DNA from: Platerodrilus igneus
Taxonomy: Eukaryota > Arthropoda > Insecta > Coleoptera > Lycidae
NCBI GenBank assembly: GCA_036346225.1
Contig: JARFIW010001177.1
Span: forward strand, 1,768,501 to 1,832,500
Length of the DNA: 64,000 nucleotides
Direction of reading: 5' to 3'
Shown: positions 8,396 to 18,499 of the stretch, piece after piece
Numbering within the stretch: the stretch's first letter is position 1
How the letters are laid out: every line of letters starts with the position of its first letter
Program-made: the position numbers and the translations under genes
Notes under the pieces: model-generated
What the model was told of the DNA's origin: nothing
What the model saw: the letters and a program-made list of their open reading frames with translations, nothing else
The model's database searches: none

Positions 8396-11300
8396 TCATT
8401 GGTTGAAGCTATATAAGTCATTTCTGAGTGTCTGGTTATACCCCCAAGGTTTAGTCTCAGTGGTTGAGGTACTAAGAATTCTTTTATCATCACTTGGATT
8501 AAGAACGATTTTGTTTTGTTTTATAGTAAACACGTCATGTTTGACTGATCTAATTAAACATTGCTGTTTCTGTATAGTCTGTTTATAAAACAAAGCATTC
8601 CTATAATCATCAAAAGAAATTTGCTTAATACTTGCTGAGGAAGATCCCATTGACTTTTTTATTACCCTATCCTGAACTGTGTAAGTGTACATTTTAGATC
8701 TAAGCCCTACAAATTCTAGCATGATATCACCGTTGTTTTCATCTTTCATAATACCAGGAATCTTTTTATTTGATAATGGGATATGATATTTGTTATGAGG
8801 GTCGTAGTCGGAAGTATCAAATCTATGAATATCTTGTTTGATATAAGAGTAAATATCTTCAACGCTAAACTCGTATATCAAACTACCCGTATCTGTGTAC
8901 AGAAGCTTTACTTTGTTAGCCAATTGCGATTTTATATAACTACAGTAAAATTCATATGAATAGGTTTTCGAAATATCTAGAATAGAGAAACCTGCATAAA
9001 TAGGTTTGTTTAAATAAACCTCTAATTTATTCATTTCTGTTAAGACAAGATCTTTGTTTAACACAGTGCAACTGTGAAAATTAGATTTTGCTATGTAAGT
9101 ACGAACTCCAAACAGTCCTTCCCATTTGGTCACTAATTTCACATCTTTTCATTTTCGTACGTTTTCCATCATTTTTCCATAAACCGAATTGATCATATTT
9201 TTAAAAAAAGCATATATCGAAACTGTTTTTGACTGTTGTGTTAATTTCGTATTCAAATCAATGTATTCTTTTAACCAAGAAGCTTGTTTAAACCGAAGAA
9301 CCTTATGAATCTTTTTCAGTTCTAAACCGTAGCTAAAATACATCTTTAAATTCTTGTAGTGAATAATATAGTTGAGTTTTGGATATAAAGTTGTAAGTAA
9401 TTTCTTTAGATTTGATTTATTAGATGGTACTGGTGGTATCATATGTTCAGGCGCCAAAGGTAAGTCACTGTGGATTTTATGTAAAGATACTGGGTAGTGT
9501 AAATCGCATTCAAAAATAGATCCTGTATCAGAATCATCGGGAATATTAAATATGTCTAAACGTACTATATCTGGACTGGTGCAATCTAAAAATTCAAAAT
9601 CTCCAAATGGAGGATATTCAGATATTGCAGCCCCATATAAATTATTAACATCAAAATGCATTAAATATTTAGAATCGAAATTCGGATCATAATCTGCATT
9701 CATATATTTGTTATTTGCTTTGGCATATCTATTCGAAGATTGAGAAACGCCACCACGAAGTACCCGTTCTAAAAACATTATTTTTTCAATATCAGTAAGC
9801 AACTCGAGTTTAACATTCGTCGTTCTTAACATTACGTCTAGAGCTAAACCAGGAGCCGTAAAGTAGTAAAGTGGGACTAACTTATACGTGAACATGCAAG
9901 TTTTTCTAAAGTTTTCAAATATGTCAGTCAAGAGCAGTACATCTGTTTTTAAATACAGATCTGAATAGTCCCCTAGTGCTTTTATTTTAAATGTTTGCCA
10001 AACGTGTTTAGCATGTTTGTAGTCTTTATCTGAGATTTCCTCATTGCGCAAACGATTAAAGAATGCTGTTTTACAAGGTAAATTGGTTTCATTGAGCCTA
10101 CCCATGAGTTAATGTAATCATAGGGAAATATGTCTTTACGCGTAAATAGCCGAAACTCATTATCAGTGTTACAATTTTCCCTGGTGATGGATTTTTTATT
10201 ATCATTTAAGTAGGAAGCTAATTTTTCGATGCTAGATGCCATGAACCTGAATGAATCGATAAATCTAAAACTAACTTTCGTATCTTTCACATATTATGTA
10301 AAAGATATGTATTTTTCCTTATTTATTGGTAGAATGTTTAACGAACTTGAAAACCCTAACGCGATTTTTTTAATAATAAAATGCGAATCGTAGCCTAATA
10401 AGTGATGAAAAACTACTGGTATCATATAAGAATTATGATAATTAATGTTGCAATCTTGATGAGCCGCTCCTCGAAATTCACCTGTAAAGTGACAGTGATC
10501 GCGAACTCATTATCATCTATACTAAAAGGTTTATTGCAAATGTAACAGTGAAGTGCAAATTTAAATGTTGACCTTTGTTCTTCTGTTAAAGGGTTCATAG
10601 GTTATGGGTTAGAGAAAATTTTATTCGTCGTTTCTGAAATCAGTTTCAATTGAGCAACAAACCATTCTATACAATCCTTTCAGCGACACAATTGAAATTT
10701 GGAATATTTATTATCATACGAGCATTTCAAATAGTACGCTACACTAAAGGGTATATGTCTTTGGTAACGCACTGTGTTTAATATTACCTGCGGTTGATTG
10801 CATAGTTCTAATATACTTTCAAGATCTGCATAAACTACAAATGATACCTTTTCTTGATAGTGAAAATGTTTAAATATTAGATACTTTTCAGATTCTTTGG
10901 GTAATCTTATTGAGCAAGTATTCTATTTTTTGCAATGATTCGAAAGATGCTTAAGTATTGCTGCTGTACTAAAATTATTTAAACATCTACAACAAAAAAA
11001 TTTTCTATGGTGATGTGAAGACAACTGTTTTGCAAATAATTTTGACATATCCTTAATCCAAGTAAAATGAAAGTGATTCTCATTAGCATTTTTTGGACGA
11101 GCATATTGTAAGGAACCGTTATTTAAAACTAATAGATTAATAGGTTCTATTTTTCTTAAATTTTCACTTAAACAAAATGGGAGTATTTTAGTATTTTCTA
11201 TGCAATATTGTCTTTTAATGCAATTGGAAACAGAATGGAATTGTAACGTAATACTGTATCAAAATGGGGATAGCTAGATATTCTACAAAGATTTTGTATA

Positions 11301-11817
11301 GCGGGATGTAAAGGGGAAACCAACGACCAAAGAAAGCAATGTTGGTCGTTATTTATTACATTTACCACAGCTCGTTTTTTTGCTATAAGGTCCTAATCCG
11401 GAACAAACGTTGAACACCCTTCATTAAGCGGATCATGATTGTTTATATTTACCTTCAAGTGCAAAATTGTGGATTGCCCAACCTGAATCTTTTTCGATAA
11501 ATTCTTCCAATCGTTTCTATATTTTGTTCAATACGTTCTCCTTATACCACTGCTTGAGATTGGTGTTTATATCGATTGTGACGATTTGCAGTAGGAAACG
11601 TCTTCAAATCTATTTCACCAGTTGTAGGCTTAACATAGTTAGCGGTGAATATTATATTAACTTTCAACATTGACTTTTTTAAGCAAGCAACAACCTTGCG
11701 TTTAAAACTAGCGAACGGCTTGCCTAAGAACACTAGAGGATCTTTATAACTTAAACTGAAAATAAGTCCCGTAATTATTCGACTTTCAAAACAAGATTCT
11801 ACATCATGCCAAATCAA
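8396..11817 (-). pseudogene. POLB: Polinton protein-primed family-B DNA polymerase, heavily frameshifted
   Basis: Replicative polymerase of the element. From N- to C-terminus: an N-terminal fragment at 11542-11817; unreadable pieces down to about 10450; the exonuclease region [17 protein letters not shown] near 10390-10430; and KVSFRFIDSFRFMASSIEKL (9982-10290). Next come YSDLYLKTDVLLLTDIFENF and the palm (9149-10105) with DVNNLYGAAISEYPP as motif A and NSVYGKMMENVRK as motif B. The last part (8396-9142) has the motif C equivalent LYTDTGSLIYEF. Family B polymerases need both aspartates of YxDTDS; here the second is Gly (codon at 8885-8887). An in-frame break separates 9142 from 9149. The gene converges on the capsid block. 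Usual length is about 1,000-1,200 residues, so the locus is near full length but dead. Confidence 0.92.
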
Positions 11818-11943
11818 ATGCCATTGCCTATGATTTCTAGAAAGCTTTGCATCAATACCTTTACCTCGGTATTCTAAAGAGCGTATTACTTAATATCTGT
11901 AGAGATTTATTGACTATTGATACATAAATATGTTCTGACGTAA

Positions 11944-12125
11944 GCAAAACAACTGTAAAAGATTTTATTCTTATGTATATCAAAAAAAAATGCATACAAA
12001 ATGTTATAAAACTTATGATTGATAAGCATATTTCAAAATAATGCAAAATTGCAAGAGCATTTCTTCCTATGCAATCAAAATAATTGCATAGCTAATTGCT
12101 TTTGGAAGCAGTTGTTACAATCATC
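11944..12125 (+). repeat. Direct repeat, copy 1 (about 180 bp)
   Basis: Starts GCAAAACAACTGTAAAAG and ends GGAAGCAGTTGTTACAATCATC-like sequence. A second copy at 12338-12502 has the same start and end with small indels. The pair are about 394 bp apart and lie upstream of the polymerase, in noncoding Polinton sequence. Confidence 0.85.
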
Positions 12126-12126
12126 T

Positions 12127-12336
12127 TTATTTACGTTTTGATTCATGACTTAAGGTAAATAAAGACGATTTTTAACCATGAGCGGTTTAATTTCTATGCT
12201 GAGAGCATCATTATTTTTGCTTACATACTGTTTTTTTATTCATTAGAATAAATTACATAGCTGAATATATAAAATTTTCATTTTCAATTTTTTTTCAGAA
12301 AACGATGAAAATTTGTAATTTTTTTCTAACAGACCC
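12127..12336 (+). repeat. Two further repeated blocks, first copies
   Basis: Block 1 (12127-12194, TTTACGTTTTGATTCATGAC onward) recurs at 12975-13039. Block 2 (12198-12336, GCTGAGAGCATCATTATT onward) recurs at 13437-13568. Together with the 180-bp pair, this makes the 11.9-13.6 kb interval a mosaic of reiterated segments. No gene is seen in it. Confidence 0.8.
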
Positions 12337-12337
12337 T

Positions 12338-12502
12338 GCAAAACAACTGTAAAAGATTTTATTCTTATGTATACAAAATGTTATAAAACGTATGATTCGT
12401 AAGCAAGTTTTAGAATAATACAAAATTGCAAGAGCATTTATTCCTATGCAATCAAAGTAATTGCATAGGGAATTGCTTTTGGAAGCAGTTGTTAAAATTA
12501 TC
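12338..12502 (+). repeat. Direct repeat, copy 2
   Basis: Second copy of 11944-12125, about 17 bp shorter because of one gap near its start (the A-run and TGCATAC stretch are missing). High similarity suggests a local duplication after the Polinton inserted or inside its noncoding region. Confidence 0.85.
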
Positions 12503-12560
12503 TTCTTTGTTGACCGTTTATTAATGTCAATATTAACGAATGATTTTGTTTTAAAAAGGA

Positions 12561-12585
12561 TGCATTAATGGACGTCATTAATGCA
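12561..12585 (+). other. Perfect 10-bp hairpin followed by a T run
   Basis: TGCATTAATG at 12561-12570 and CATTAATGCA at 12576-12585 are perfect inverted copies around the 5-base loop GACGT; a T-rich tract starts at 12587. A role as a transcription end or processing signal is possible but unproven in a eukaryotic element. Confidence 0.4.
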
Positions 12586-12843
12586 CTCTTTTTTTATTAG
12601 GTAACTCTTTTTGTGACTTCGACGTTTTGATGTTTTAATAGAGGTATAACCTCAACCAGACACACGGATACGCATCTTTGTTGTTAAATTCGCATGTCAT
12701 ATATTTCAGTGGTGACTAATTTTGCTTTAGCAAAAGTGAAGTTTATGTAAAAGCGAAAATGTATGAAGTTGACATTATTGTATTCTTACGGTCTTTGTGG
12801 AAAAGTAAATTTTATTGTACTTGCGGTCGACGAAAAATGTTGT

Positions 12844-12964
12844 AATCAACTCGTTTATTAATAGGCGATTAATAATCTTAACCATTAAAGCACTCACTCG
12901 CTTCGCTCTTTCGTGCTTTAAACAGTTCGATTATCAATCGCCTTCATTAACCAACTAGTTGATT
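12844..12964. other. Long imperfect hairpin, about 121 nt
   Basis: The left arm (12844-12893) and right arm (12913-12964) are inverted copies over about 50 bases. Shared blocks are AATCAACT, AGGCGATT, ATAATC and TTAAAGCAC, with a small number of mismatches. The loop is TCACTCGCTTCGCTCTTTC. Base composition differs from the AT-rich surroundings, and the flanking blocks are reiterated at 12127 and 12975. It could be a foldback insertion, an RNA structure or part of a smaller mobile element. Confidence 0.75.
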
Positions 12965-13639
12965 AAATATCTATTATTTACGTTTTGATTCATGACCTAA
13001 AGTAAATAAAGACGATTTTCAACCGTGAATGGTTTAATTCCCAAAAAAGAATGTTCAGGAGAAAAAAGTAGCAAAGAATTTATAATTTCCAACCGTAAGC
13101 ACTTATAAATCAAGTTCTACATATAAAGGAAAGTATCTAATTTCGTTTATTATTAACGTTAACGTCGACACGACCTTGGCCCTTTTATTTATGCTCTTTT
13201 TACGGAAAATATGCTTGCAGTACTATTTTTTGCTAACATACACCGTTTCTTATTTAATGAAAATGTATTTTATGGTTAGTTATAAAATTAGACATTTGCA
13301 ACTTTTCAGAAAGTAAAGCAAATTCCAAAGCTTACTGACAGGTTTACTATTTGTTTTTAATATGGGTACCTTGCACGACTAACTATAAAAAATGTATATT
13401 TGCTATTTTTCAGACAATGAACAAATTTGTTATTTCGCTGAGAGCATCATTATTTTGCTTACATACGTTTTTTATTCATTAGAATAAATTACTAGCTGAA
13501 TATATAAAATTTTCATTTGCAAGTTTTTTCAGAAAACGATGCAATTTGTAATTTTTTCTAACAAACCCGTTTCTTATTTAATATAAATACTTCACGTATT
13601 CAATCAGATCTCTTGCATAATTATTAGTTACTAGCAACT

Positions 13640-14400
13640 TTATAAAATGAGTAGCTTTTAATTGACCAAAAGTAGTATAGAGGGAAAGTTCAAGAACAAT
13701 TTATATTTTATTCTAACGAAGACTTGATTAAAGAAGTTTTTGGATCTTCATCTCAACTTGACACTGCTATTTTTGATAGTGACGTAATAGATATATCACG
13801 GTAAGTGATTTTTCACATTTATACATGTCATTTTAATATTGAGAGATTTGCGCGTTTTAGGAGCAATAAAATGTCCGAGTCTGCCGCTCCTGTTGTTCCA
13901 CCGCAACCAGTTCCTCTACTCGAAATTAGATGCACCAATGATCAACGCCATAGTAAAGCAGATCAATTCACGTACGTTAGAATATATTTATATTTATGCA
14001 AGCACTACTAATTTTTTTAATTTGCATTAGATTAGGATAAAAAAACATTCTGGAAATTTTGAGGCTATCGTTGGATCGTTGGCACATTCTGATCCTCTCA
14101 GAAACATCAAGTAGCATACAAAAGAAAAGGGAACCTCCACTAATCTGTTATGCTATGCTCACAGATCCGGCAAAAACATATTGGCTATGAAAAAGTTATG
14201 TTTTGGACCTGATATGATTGTTTGCTGTGATGATGACAAATCCTATGAAGAGGACACAGTAGAGTAGCCTAATGCATTTAAAAAGCGTGGAGAGAAGCTA
14301 CTGCGTCGTCTAGATTTGGAACTAGAAATAATATAGCAAAAAAAAGAGGAACTGGCTGCAAGGGAGCGGCAGATACTTCAAGAACGGGAGTTAATAAATA
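13640..14400 (+). pseudogene. Hypothetical Polinton gene, apparently spliced, with stops
   Basis: Three coding-like segments are joined by sequences resembling introns. The first (about 13690-13800) encodes QEQFIFYSNEDLIKEVFGSS and IFDSDVIDIS and ends at GGTAAGTG (13800-13807), a good donor. The second starts after a CGTTTTAG acceptor (13860) and encodes MSESAAPVVPPQPVPLLEIR to about 13973, where ACGTACGT may act as donor. The third begins after TTTGCATTAG (14030), encoding HSGNFEAIVGSLAHSDPLRN, LLCYAHRSGKNILAMKKLCF, GPDMIVCCDDDKSYEEDT and a charged KKRGEKLLRRLDLELEI end. In-frame stops at three places in the third segment suggest decay. I recognise no family. It could be a captured host or viral regulatory gene, because short introns are unusual for Polinton core genes. 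Confidence 0.4.
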
Positions 14401-14565
14401 CTTTTTCATTTATAAATAGTTAGATTTTAAGTTGTAAAAAATATTTAGTGTGATTCTTTTTAACTGTAAATAGGTAGATCAAAATATTCAACAATTTGTA
14501 AATAAAAGTATTTTATAAAAGTTTCTCTTTTTAAACAAAATTTCCTTTAAACAAGGTAGTACCCT

Positions 14566-14640
14566 CAAAGTAAAACACATAATTCAGAACCCACTTTAAT
14601 TAAATACAGCATTTTTTATACAATTGACTTAGATGTGTTA
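14566..14640 (+). repeat. Direct repeat near right end, copy 1
   Basis: About 75 bp (AAAGTAAAACACATAATTCAG onward, including CCACTTTAATTAAATACA and GTTAGATG-like text) that recurs at 15187-15262, next to the right inverted repeat. The two copies bracket the small minus-strand gene at 14687-14917. Confidence 0.75.
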
Positions 14641-14686
14641 TAATTAAATAAACAGTAAAGAACAAGATGTATATTATTATAATAAA

Positions 14687-14917
14687 CTAATTTCTTAGAA
14701 TAGAGACATATTCTGAAAATTCTATGTAGACAGTTAGACCGATCGATCTCTTACTAGTTATGTATACGTGTTTGTTCGAGCCAATACTTTCATTTAATTG
14801 TTTCACTCCATGTGCTTGAAGGTATTCAAAATATCTCAATGGCAATATACTTTTGAACTCTTCTGTTTCCACTAACACTCTTTCTCCATATTTTGTCTTA
14901 ACAGTTTCCACTTTCAA
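14687..14917 (-). CDS. Small conserved-looking Polinton protein (76 codons), intact frame
   Basis: ATG to stop without a break. The protein starts VETVKTKYGERVLVETEEFK, then has ILPLRYFEYLQAHGVKQLNE and RSIGLTVYIEFSEY. The pattern TKYGxRxxVETxEF then LPxRY then LN is one I associate with small insect-element proteins of unknown role, perhaps nucleic-acid binding; that assignment is tentative. It reads inward from the right inverted repeat, mirroring the IDIQGF gene at the left end. A TAATTAAATAAACAG-rich AT region follows it. It and the IDIQGF gene are the best preserved frames of the element. Confidence 0.5.
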   Translation of the reverse strand: MKVETVKTKYGERVLVETEEFKSILPLRYFEYLQAHGVKQLNESIGSNKHVYITSKRSIGLTVYIEFSEYVSILRN

Positions 14918-15186
14918 ACTTCAAACCTCTTATTCACTACAAGATCTTTTGAATTTACATAAGGTTTGCGATATGTGGTTTTACTAAAAATATTAAAATC
15001 CATATTGCATTTAATTACTTGCTTCTATCTTACACACAACACTCCGTTAACTAATTTATGTTGTTATGATTGCTAGTCGAAGATTTCTCACTTATATTAG
15101 ATAGGATTGACCTTAATTACCACCGCTGCTTTTTCTACTGTGGCCACACTTTGAAGTCAGACCGGCCTATGTGTATTTGCATCTCT

Positions 15187-15262
15187 AAACAAAAGTAAAA
15201 AACATAAATCAGAATCCACTTTAATTAAATACAATTGAGTTAGATGCGATATTTTGCATCTG
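15187..15262 (+). repeat. Direct repeat near right end, copy 2
   Basis: Second copy of 14566-14640; it leads directly into the conserved inner block of the right inverted repeat. Confidence 0.75.
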
Positions 15263-15475
15263 ACCTACTTTATAACTTCCTGCCAGAGAACATCTAATAC
15301 GAATTCAAAAATATTTATGCGTCATTTCACACGTGTGTTAATGTCACACATGTCATGTATAGGCCGGTCTGGCTTTAAAACGTGTCCACACTGTCGTATG
15401 TTGCATTAAAGCTTTCAATGGAAAAATATATGCGTGCACCGTTTTGAAGTCAGACCGGCCTTACATTACTATTAA
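15254..15475 (-). repeat. Right terminal inverted repeat of the Polinton
   Basis: Reverse complement of the left end. It includes the block reading ATGTTCTCTGGCAGGAAGTT on the minus strand, matching left 589-608 with three differences, and the outer block with TTCCATTGAAAG. It lacks the tandem 55-bp units of the left copy. Confidence 0.85.
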
Positions 15476-16544
15476 TACTTTTTATAAAATAATGAATTAG
15501 TAACAAAGAATTAACATGTAAAAGCTTTTGTCAAACATCTTTTAAATCGTACATAGTACCGTTTGTAAAATAAACTAATCAGTATAAAAGAGTAAGCGTA
15601 TGTCTGTCCAACATTTTTAATAAAGGTACCTTACACCTGTAGAGCGATAATATCGTTTTGCAGCAACAAACAATAGTTCTACAATGTCACGTAACTACAT
15701 TAAACGTTGATACGGAATATGCCATTGACACACACAAAAGGAAACGAGTTGCATACCTGTGGGTGTCCGGATACTTAGCTCGCAAGTCGTCAGGGGTGAG
15801 ACAGAATAGCAACGCCATGGTCGTCTGGATCTATTTACCCTGCTACCATAACTGCAGCCGCAGTCTACGGACAAAAGTAGTTGGTCTACAGACAAAAGCA
15901 GTTAGTCTACATAAAGAAAAACCCATTGTCCTCTAGCTAAAGAAAACTAAAAAGAGAATCTGATTAGAATGGGTACGTGCGGAGAGACTTATCAATACAC
16001 GCAAGACACTTCCTAGTTGTCGAACAGAAAAAACCAAACGTGCATTGCTTTTGAAATACGGTGACGAATAATGTAGAAAATATTTCGACGTACAAGCTGT
16101 AGAATCAAATTTAACAATGGTTCAAATAACACGAATTCGAACTGCAAATCCTCGCTTATCGAAGCGCGATTGAAACTAAAAAACCGGGGTTTAATGGGAT
16201 AGTGCGCGACCTTAATCCGACAAGGCTTTACATTGGAACAATAAAAAAAAACATTATACGCGATCGTAATGTATACCAAGATAACGAGTACCTAAAGAGG
16301 ATATAAACTATTTAATTGTAGCATAAACTTGTCGTTTCGAAATAAATACGTTCAAAATAAAATTTTCCAGCAAGCGTACTTATTTTAAACAGGATGTTGT
16401 TGAAGAATTTAAGAGATTACCAGATACCTAAAACAAGGCATAGACTATTTAATCTATCGAATAAATTATTGTTTTAAAAGAAAAAGGAATTTCAATTAAC
16501 CAAGAAAATTTTTTAAAGCAAAATTGGAACGTAACAAATGAAAA
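15476..16544. other. Interval with no supported gene
   Basis: Sequence between the Polinton and the gag relic. Small open frames on both strands (for example 15658-15936 plus and 15695-15895 minus) overlap each other and show no family pattern. GC content is slightly raised at 15650-16270. It may include the degraded 5' LTR and leader of the gag relic, but I could not delimit an LTR. Confidence 0.3.
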
Positions 16545-17530
16545 GAAATTTAAAGGTATTGTTGAAAAACTAATATCGTGTTTAAAAGAAACTAATGACA
16601 CCATTGAGGAAATGAAATTTAAAACTAGAGGAGAATTAGTACAGATTATAGAGGATATGGATGATGTCAAAGAGAAAATTGTTCAAATAAAGACAAATCA
16701 GGATGCAACTGAGAAAGAAACTAATGACAAAATTAAAAATTTAGATCAAAAGGTAATCGAAATAGAGGAAAGCTGCCAAACGGGTTCTATTACATTTGGA
16801 AATGATTTGCAAAATCCCAAAACAGATTTGGGAGTATTGAAAATAAATTTGAAAGTTTAGAAGATAAGGTTAAAAATATTCAGGTTAGGGAACCTACATA
16901 ATAAGGTACAACCAGTGTTCCGTTAGAACAACACTCAAAATTTTATGGAGATAACAAATTTAATCTTAAAGTATTTTTAAATAGCATAAAAACTTTAATA
17001 CAAGATAGTTGGAATGAACAAACCAAGCTAAATATCGCGAGGTTCATGTTGAAAAATAGTGCAGAAATTTGGTTTGGATTAATTGAAAATGAGTTGAGTT
17101 CCATTAAAGACTTGGGGGTTAAATTTCTAAAGCATTTCTGGGTAGACAACCAGCATATTAAAGTTAGACATAATTTATTGATGCGCAAGTATAGCAGTGA
17201 TTCAGGCATGACAAAATGCAAGAAGTTTAGCGTTGCCAAACAGCTTGATCCTCTTTTAGAGGACAAGCAAATTATAAAATATTTAGCAGGAAATGGAAGT
17301 AAGACAATGCGTCGTCTTACAAAACATAGTAGATAGAAACGTGTTATTGGAATATCTTCAACAATATTATGAGGTGGAGCAACCAAGGAGGATGAAAACC
17401 AGACCAAGGAGCCAACCCATGAATGCATTTAGGTTTCAAAGGAATGATGGACAGGAAAGCTACCAAGATAGTACATTTGAAAGGGGAATACCAAGAGAAA
17501 TAATTAGAGTCGAGAAAAGCCATTAGGAGG
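16545..17530 (+). pseudogene. gag: Gag relic of a Ty3/gypsy-like LTR element
   Basis: The first part is a charged helical or coiled-coil segment (MKFKTRGELVQIIEDMDDVK, then DKIKNLDQKVIEIEES). After frame changes come capsid-like sequences with FYGDNKFNLKVFLNSIKTLI, LIENELSSIKDLGVKFLKHF and KQLDPLLEDKQIIKYLAGN. The 17293-17526 segment ends in an Arg/Gln/Asn-rich tail (RRMKTRPRSQPMNAFRFQ) like a basic nucleocapsid; I see no clear CCHC knuckle. The FxGxxxxxxxFL pattern is typical of gypsy-like capsids that coat the element RNA. A protease follows in the next frame block. At least three frameshifts are present. Confidence 0.65.
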
Positions 17531-17649
17531 GACGAGGAACAGAAGAACAAAAAATCCCGTATCATTCAGAATAGACCGTAAACCCAAGAACAGGAAAATG
17601 TGACAAATTTACAAAGAAATGGCAGGAATAATGGCAATGATAATAGGAG

Positions 17650-18264
17650 TACAAACGCAGAGGTCGTGAATTAACCTGTAACTTCAAGAAGGCAGGATTT
17701 ATAGAAACAGACAAATCAAACGACGAAAATATAACAATTAATAAATATGAACATGCGCGTGAATTTATAAAACTTGATTTGGAAAATAATTTAAAAGTTA
17801 ATGAGAAAAATGATTTACTGCCTACAATAAAATTACAACTAGAAATAAGAGAGATTAAAGTACTAGACACAGGAGCTGAAGCAACATTAGTAAGTGAAGG
17901 TTTTATAAATAATAATTCAGAGGAGTTAATGCAAAACGTCATACCTATTAAAAGAAATAGCATAGTTTCGTCGAATAATAAGAAATTTGCAATAATCAAC
18001 AGTATCATTATTTTGAAAGTTAATTTGGGAAAGATTGAGGTTGAGCAACAGTTTTTAATAGTGCCAGGGTTAAGAGTTGATGCCATTCTGATAATGGATT
18101 TTATTAGTAAGAAGAAGGGTATAATAGATACAGATAATAAAGTTATAATTATGGTGAGCGAAATGATTAAATGGATCGAAGAAGTCCACATAGAAATAGA
18201 AGGAGATTGTATGAATTTTATTCAATTTGAGGAGGAGATTGAAGGTAAAGGAGGTAAGAGTTAA
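17650..18264 (+). pseudogene. pro: Aspartic protease relic of the same gypsy-like element
   Basis: The frame includes TCNFKKAGFIETD near 17680, then an open stretch 17779-18264. LDTGAEATLVSEGFI carries the D-T-G active site, and VPGLRVDAILIMDFISKK matches the second conserved block (usually I-L-G-x-D-F). This is the retroviral-type protease that cuts Gag-Pol. The sequence continues to about 18495 with EEIKKLSVNAAFE-like text in another frame, then stops before any reverse transcriptase. The element is therefore 3'-truncated here or was deleted. Confidence 0.7.
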
Positions 18265-18499
18265 AGTATTAGGTACCCTGATGAAGTTAGAAAAGAAGTT
18301 GTATCATTTTTACAGAAAAGGTCAGAATTATTGAAAACTGCAAGAGATAATGTTGAAGAGATGGAAATAATAGACAAAACTGATGTAGTGATTGAAGGTA
18401 TTGATGAAGAGATAAAGAAACTTTCTGTGAATGCAGCTTTTGAAAATAAAGTGAATAAAGGTAGTAAGATATTAGATAATAATAAAATAATTTAAAAAG

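Larger units (their letters stand above)
331..15475. mobile_element. Degraded Polinton/Maverick DNA transposon, about 15.1 kb
   Basis: The two ends carry inverted copies of the same blocks: left 331-430 and 574-636 match the reverse complement of right 15358-15470 and about 15254-15308. Between them lie decayed versions of the genes that define Polintons: retroviral-like integrase with chromodomain, FtsK/HerA-type packaging ATPase, adenovirus-like protease, penton (minor capsid), double jelly-roll major capsid and protein-primed DNA polymerase B. The 15-kb size fits the 15-20 kb normal for the family. Family identification rests on the combined gene set and diagnostic motifs. Every core gene has frameshifts or stops, so I infer an inactive copy. 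Polintons are regarded as self-synthesising transposons related to virophages and adenoviruses. Confidence 0.93.

Noticed and set aside
8391..8588. Plus-strand frame opposite the polymerase C-terminus
   Set aside because: Overlaps the recognisable DNA polymerase on the other strand and has no family pattern.
17562..18191. 209-codon minus-strand frame, hydrophobic
   Set aside because: Antisense of the aspartic protease relic, which carries a clear D-T-G motif; hydrophobic because AT-rich sense codons reverse to Ile, Leu and Phe.
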